Of a stretch of DNA of 64,000 nt, positions 61,091-64,000 are shown piece after piece. A program made the translations under genes and the position numbers. Origin of the DNA: Adineta ricciae (lineage: Eukaryota > Rotifera > Eurotatoria > Adinetida > Adinetidae); contig CAJNOJ010000135.1 in the NCBI GenBank assembly GCA_905250025.1, forward strand, positions 209,928-273,927, written 5' to 3'. The notes beneath the pieces were generated by a model. It ran no database searches and had not been told where the DNA came from. It was given only the letters and a program-made list of their open reading frames with translations. How positions within the stretch are numbered: position 1 is the first letter of the stretch; the number at the start of each line of letters is the position of its first letter.

Positions 61091-61634
61091 TTTGACACGC
61101 AATTCTCAAACTAATAAACTTCAACATACAAATTTGTCACTGACGAGTTTAGACGATCGTCAGAACATTTTATGATTCAATATTCCTTATGAACTAGATG
61201 TCCAAACAGACAAAAACTTGACTTTTGACGAAACCCAGAATTGTAATCGGATGTTGCATGACTTTGACGACTTGTCAAAATAAAGGTTAACCTACTTTTG
61301 TTAAAAAGAGCACTGCTGACAGGAAGATTATTTTGAGATAATCTTCGACTGATATAGAAAACTGGAAAGATTTGTGATTGCATGATTTGTCCTATCACCA
61401 GACGAGAATTCTTGAAAATATTTTACATATTGATCATCAAAAAAAATCGATGTCAACGAAGGATTTTTTTCACGATAGATTTCTGATTATCGTGAGATGA
61501 AAAACACCCACACAAAGATAGAAGAAGAGAAATTGCAAGGCAAAACGAGTAAAAATACAAAGAACAGAAGGAGTTTAGACAACACCGGCAAATATTAAGA
61601 AGAAAACGAAAACGCACAATTTGAAAAATCGATT
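61091..61634. other. Intergenic region, PRC1 promoter side
   Basis: Between PRC1 (-) and the AUTS2-like gene (-). The minus frame 61177-61398 shows no recognisable content. It contains the 3' UTR of the AUTS2-like gene and presumably the PRC1 promoter. Confidence 0.4.
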
Positions 61635-64000
61635 CTATGCTGAAGAAGTTGATTCTTTCAATTTCGTTTCGATATTTTCGGTCGGAGGCGAAGGCGAATC
61701 TTTTTCTCGTTTAACTTTTTTCGATGATCTCGATGAAGACGAAGTTGACGAATGAGATCCAGGTGATGTCGATACTTTCGGACTGATTCGAGGTGTTTCA
61801 TCAGTTGTGATTTGTTCAGATTTTGACGAAGATTTCAATGTTTTACTCATTGAAGCAAGAGCAGCGCGTTCGCGTCCATTGATCTGTTCATGCTGTTGTC
61901 GAATTGAATTGAGAAAATGTTCGCGCTGCATTAGTGCAGCAGTCATTGCCGACGAATCGAGATTTGGAAAAAGATTCGGTGAACCATTCGGACGAAATGT
62001 CGGTGAATCGAGATTTGGCGGAAAAAAATTATTTGAGGAGGAATTTGCTGCGGCGTTAAATAGAGATGCGTAAGCAGCAGATAAACGTTGTCGCTCGATC
62101 ATTGATAACGTCAATGGGTCTAGAGCACCGAAGGTTGGTGGAAGAGGAAGTGAAGGTAAACCTGATGAGGATGACTTCGACGTATCTGAGATATTTGCCG
62201 ATTTTATAGTAGGTGAATGACGTTTCCGTGAAGATGAATGTGATGGTGGAGAAGATGAGGAAGTTTTAGTTAAGAAATTCGACGAGTGATGATGATGTTG
62301 ATGATGAACTGATGGATGAGGTGAACGAGAACGAGAACGATTCGATGATGAAGAATAATTGGCATTTGCTAAATGTGCTGGGGGAAGCATTAAATGAGAA
62401 GAAGATCGACGATCATCGTCATTATTAAGAACAGATGATGAACGTTTTTTACTAAAAATGAAAACGAATAAGATTTTAGAAATTGCTTTCTGAAGAAATT
62501 GATGTGAACCTACTTGTCGTAATTACTATTAGATGTGTCATCGAGTTTCTTCGATGATGAATTCTCATTTATGGATGAAAGAGATGGCATAGGTGGAATC
62601 ATTGGTGCTGGTCCCAAGCCACGATGAAATCGTGACCAATCAAGACCAAGAGCAGCAGCTGCGGCTACTGGCCCATTCATATCTGGTTTTCGATCAATCG
62701 TCAAGGAAGACGAAGGAGGACGAGGTGGGAGCGGTGTTGAAGGAAATAAAGACCCCAGGCCACCGAATGCAGTTGTTGACGACGACGACGACGATGATGA
62801 TGGAGGAACACGACCAAATGGTCCGTTGTTGTTGAAACCAGCAAAATCAAATGGCGATCGATAATCTTAAACAAACAGAAATAGATTCAAACCTTTACTT
62901 TTAGAAAAAGATCAATACTGAATGCTGGCGGAGGTAAAAGTGGTGATTGATACGTCGAAGGTAATTGAAGAGGTAGGTCATTAGTTGCTGATGGTAAAAG
63001 CGGCTTTGTATTTGTGATTAAATCAGGTAATTTTGTATTTAATGAAGATTTTTGTTGTTCTTCGTCTTTTTTATTATCTGATGGAGATAATTTTTCTTTC
63101 GAACGTTGTTGTTGATGATAAATCATCCATGATATTCTCACATGTGCTGCACACCATTTATCCGATTTCTACAATCAAGGAAAGAAGATCAATCAAAACT
63201 CTTTCATTGATTCGGCGTACTTCTGATGATGGTGATGACACGAGTTCTTTCGTTGATGAATTGTTATTATTATTATTATTATTATTATTAGCTGAATTGA
63301 ATGGTGGAAAGATTGGCGGAGGTGGTGGCAAAGAGAACTAAAACGACGAAATGAACATGTCATACAGAAAAAAAACTTTCCGCTTTACATTATTCGTTCG
63401 CAAAAATGGTGAAAGCCCGTTGTCTGATTTGGATAATTTGTCTATCTGAATAAAAAATTAGATTGTTAAATCATTCTGATCATGTCACGAAAGAAACTTA
63501 ACGTACTAATGAATTATTAATAGTTCCGTTTATTAACGAATTATTCGATGGTGTTAAAATGTTTAAATTATGTTCATGTGTGTGTGTATGTTGATGATAA
63601 TGTTCGGCACGAAGGAATGGGGGTAAGAGAAAAGCTGGAAGTCCATTTCCATCTAAAGGTAAGTTTGTCGTTCCAGGTGCCGTTCGAGTGGAATTAATAT
63701 CGTGTAAATATCGCGCGTTTAATTCGCGTAACAAATCCGGATCAAGTGAAAAATCTGTGGAAAAGAAACAAAAGTTGAAGATTGAGGAAAAAGTTCAGGT
63801 TTACTTGGTGTTGCGGATGTTTTTCGTGACATAGATGATAATAATTTATTTGAACGATGATCTTCTAAACGAAGAGAAGAAAAAATGAATTGTGTTCAAG
63901 GTTATCAAGACAATATTTGATGTGTTTTATTTCAATGTTGTCAAATCGATTAAGAAAAAAGAGACATAAGGATCAAGCGCAATGTTGTCTGAGCTGGATA
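61635..64000 (-). CDS. AUTS2/fibrosin-family nuclear regulator, 3' part, runs off the window
   Basis: AUTS2/FBRSL1 proteins act with non-canonical PRC1 Polycomb complexes in transcription. Stop at 61635. Exons run at least from 63835 down to 61635 with short introns. Family signatures: ELNARYLHDIN and LPPFLRAEHYHQHTHTHEHN (His-rich segment); SDKWCAAHVRISWMIYHHQQ at about 63110-63165, matching the conserved K-W-C-A-x-H-V-x-I-A-W-x-I-Y-H-H-Q-Q of AUTS2; FDFAGFNNNGPFGR and TAFGGLGSLFPS, LDWSRFHRG, and LTLSMIERQRLSAAYASLF. The rest is Ser/Pro/His low-complexity with a polyAsn tract coded by the (ATT)n run at 63261-63290 (+). The 5' end lies beyond 64000, so length is unknown. Exact exon borders were not all resolved. 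Confidence 0.82.
63261..63290. repeat. (ATT)n microsatellite inside the AUTS2-like coding sequence
   Basis: About ten ATT/TTA units. Read on the minus strand as AAT codons they encode a polyasparagine tract, so length variation would change the protein without a frameshift. Confidence 0.85.

Overview
This window looks like nuclear DNA of a bdelloid rotifer (Adineta/Rotaria/Didymodactylos type). The DNA is AT-rich and carries intron-split animal genes whose introns are mostly about 50 bp. It also has several features I associate with bdelloids: an ADP-ribosyltransferase fused to kinesin-light-chain-like TPRs, a local family of related 7TM receptors, FG-GAP/VCBS-like debris, and a 394-bp perfect duplication inside otherwise diverged homologous DNA. 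The species cannot be named from sequence alone.

Layout. 124-7157 (-): a SynGAP/DAB2IP-type Ras GTPase-activating protein, 15 exons that I could join in frame, with two tRNA-Arg(TCG) genes in its fourth intron. 7999-24341 (+): midasin (MDN1/Rea1), a very large AAA+ ribosome-assembly ATPase, encoded almost complete in 16 kb. 24342-28430: about 4 kb without a convincing gene. 28431-29770 (+): type I regulatory subunit of protein kinase A, 3 exons, 412 aa. 30151-30531 (+): a small secreted Cys-containing protein.

30660-43890 is an accessory island. It holds dispersed repeats, inverted-repeat elements, a 5'-truncated ART-TPR gene, a small two-exon gene and some uncertain coding pieces. It lies between two directly repeated copies of the 3' flank of a PAQR receptor gene. 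The intact PAQR gene (43890-44952, -) follows. 46325-53641 (+) carries three paralogous 7TM receptors interrupted by a B-box/coiled-coil protein gene. 53642-58430 is gene-poor and holds an FG-GAP/VCBS-like fragment, a GC-richer block and a decayed mariner transposase. 58435-61090 (-) is PRC1 (4 exons, 525 aa), the antiparallel-microtubule bundler of cytokinesis. 61635-64000 (-) is the 3' part of an AUTS2/fibrosin-family gene that runs off the window.

The conserved genes are core housekeeping or signalling genes (Ras off-switch, ribosome maturation, cAMP signalling, cytokinesis, chromatin). I see no operon-like functional grouping, although several starts sit just behind strong 3' splice acceptors, as expected if some messages are trans-spliced. 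The strongest leads for something new are the recent conversion/duplication tract (32628-33021 versus 43536-43929), the ART-TPR gene broken at a repeat junction, the same-orientation 50-bp repeat family, and the degenerate P-loops of midasin AAA1 and AAA6.
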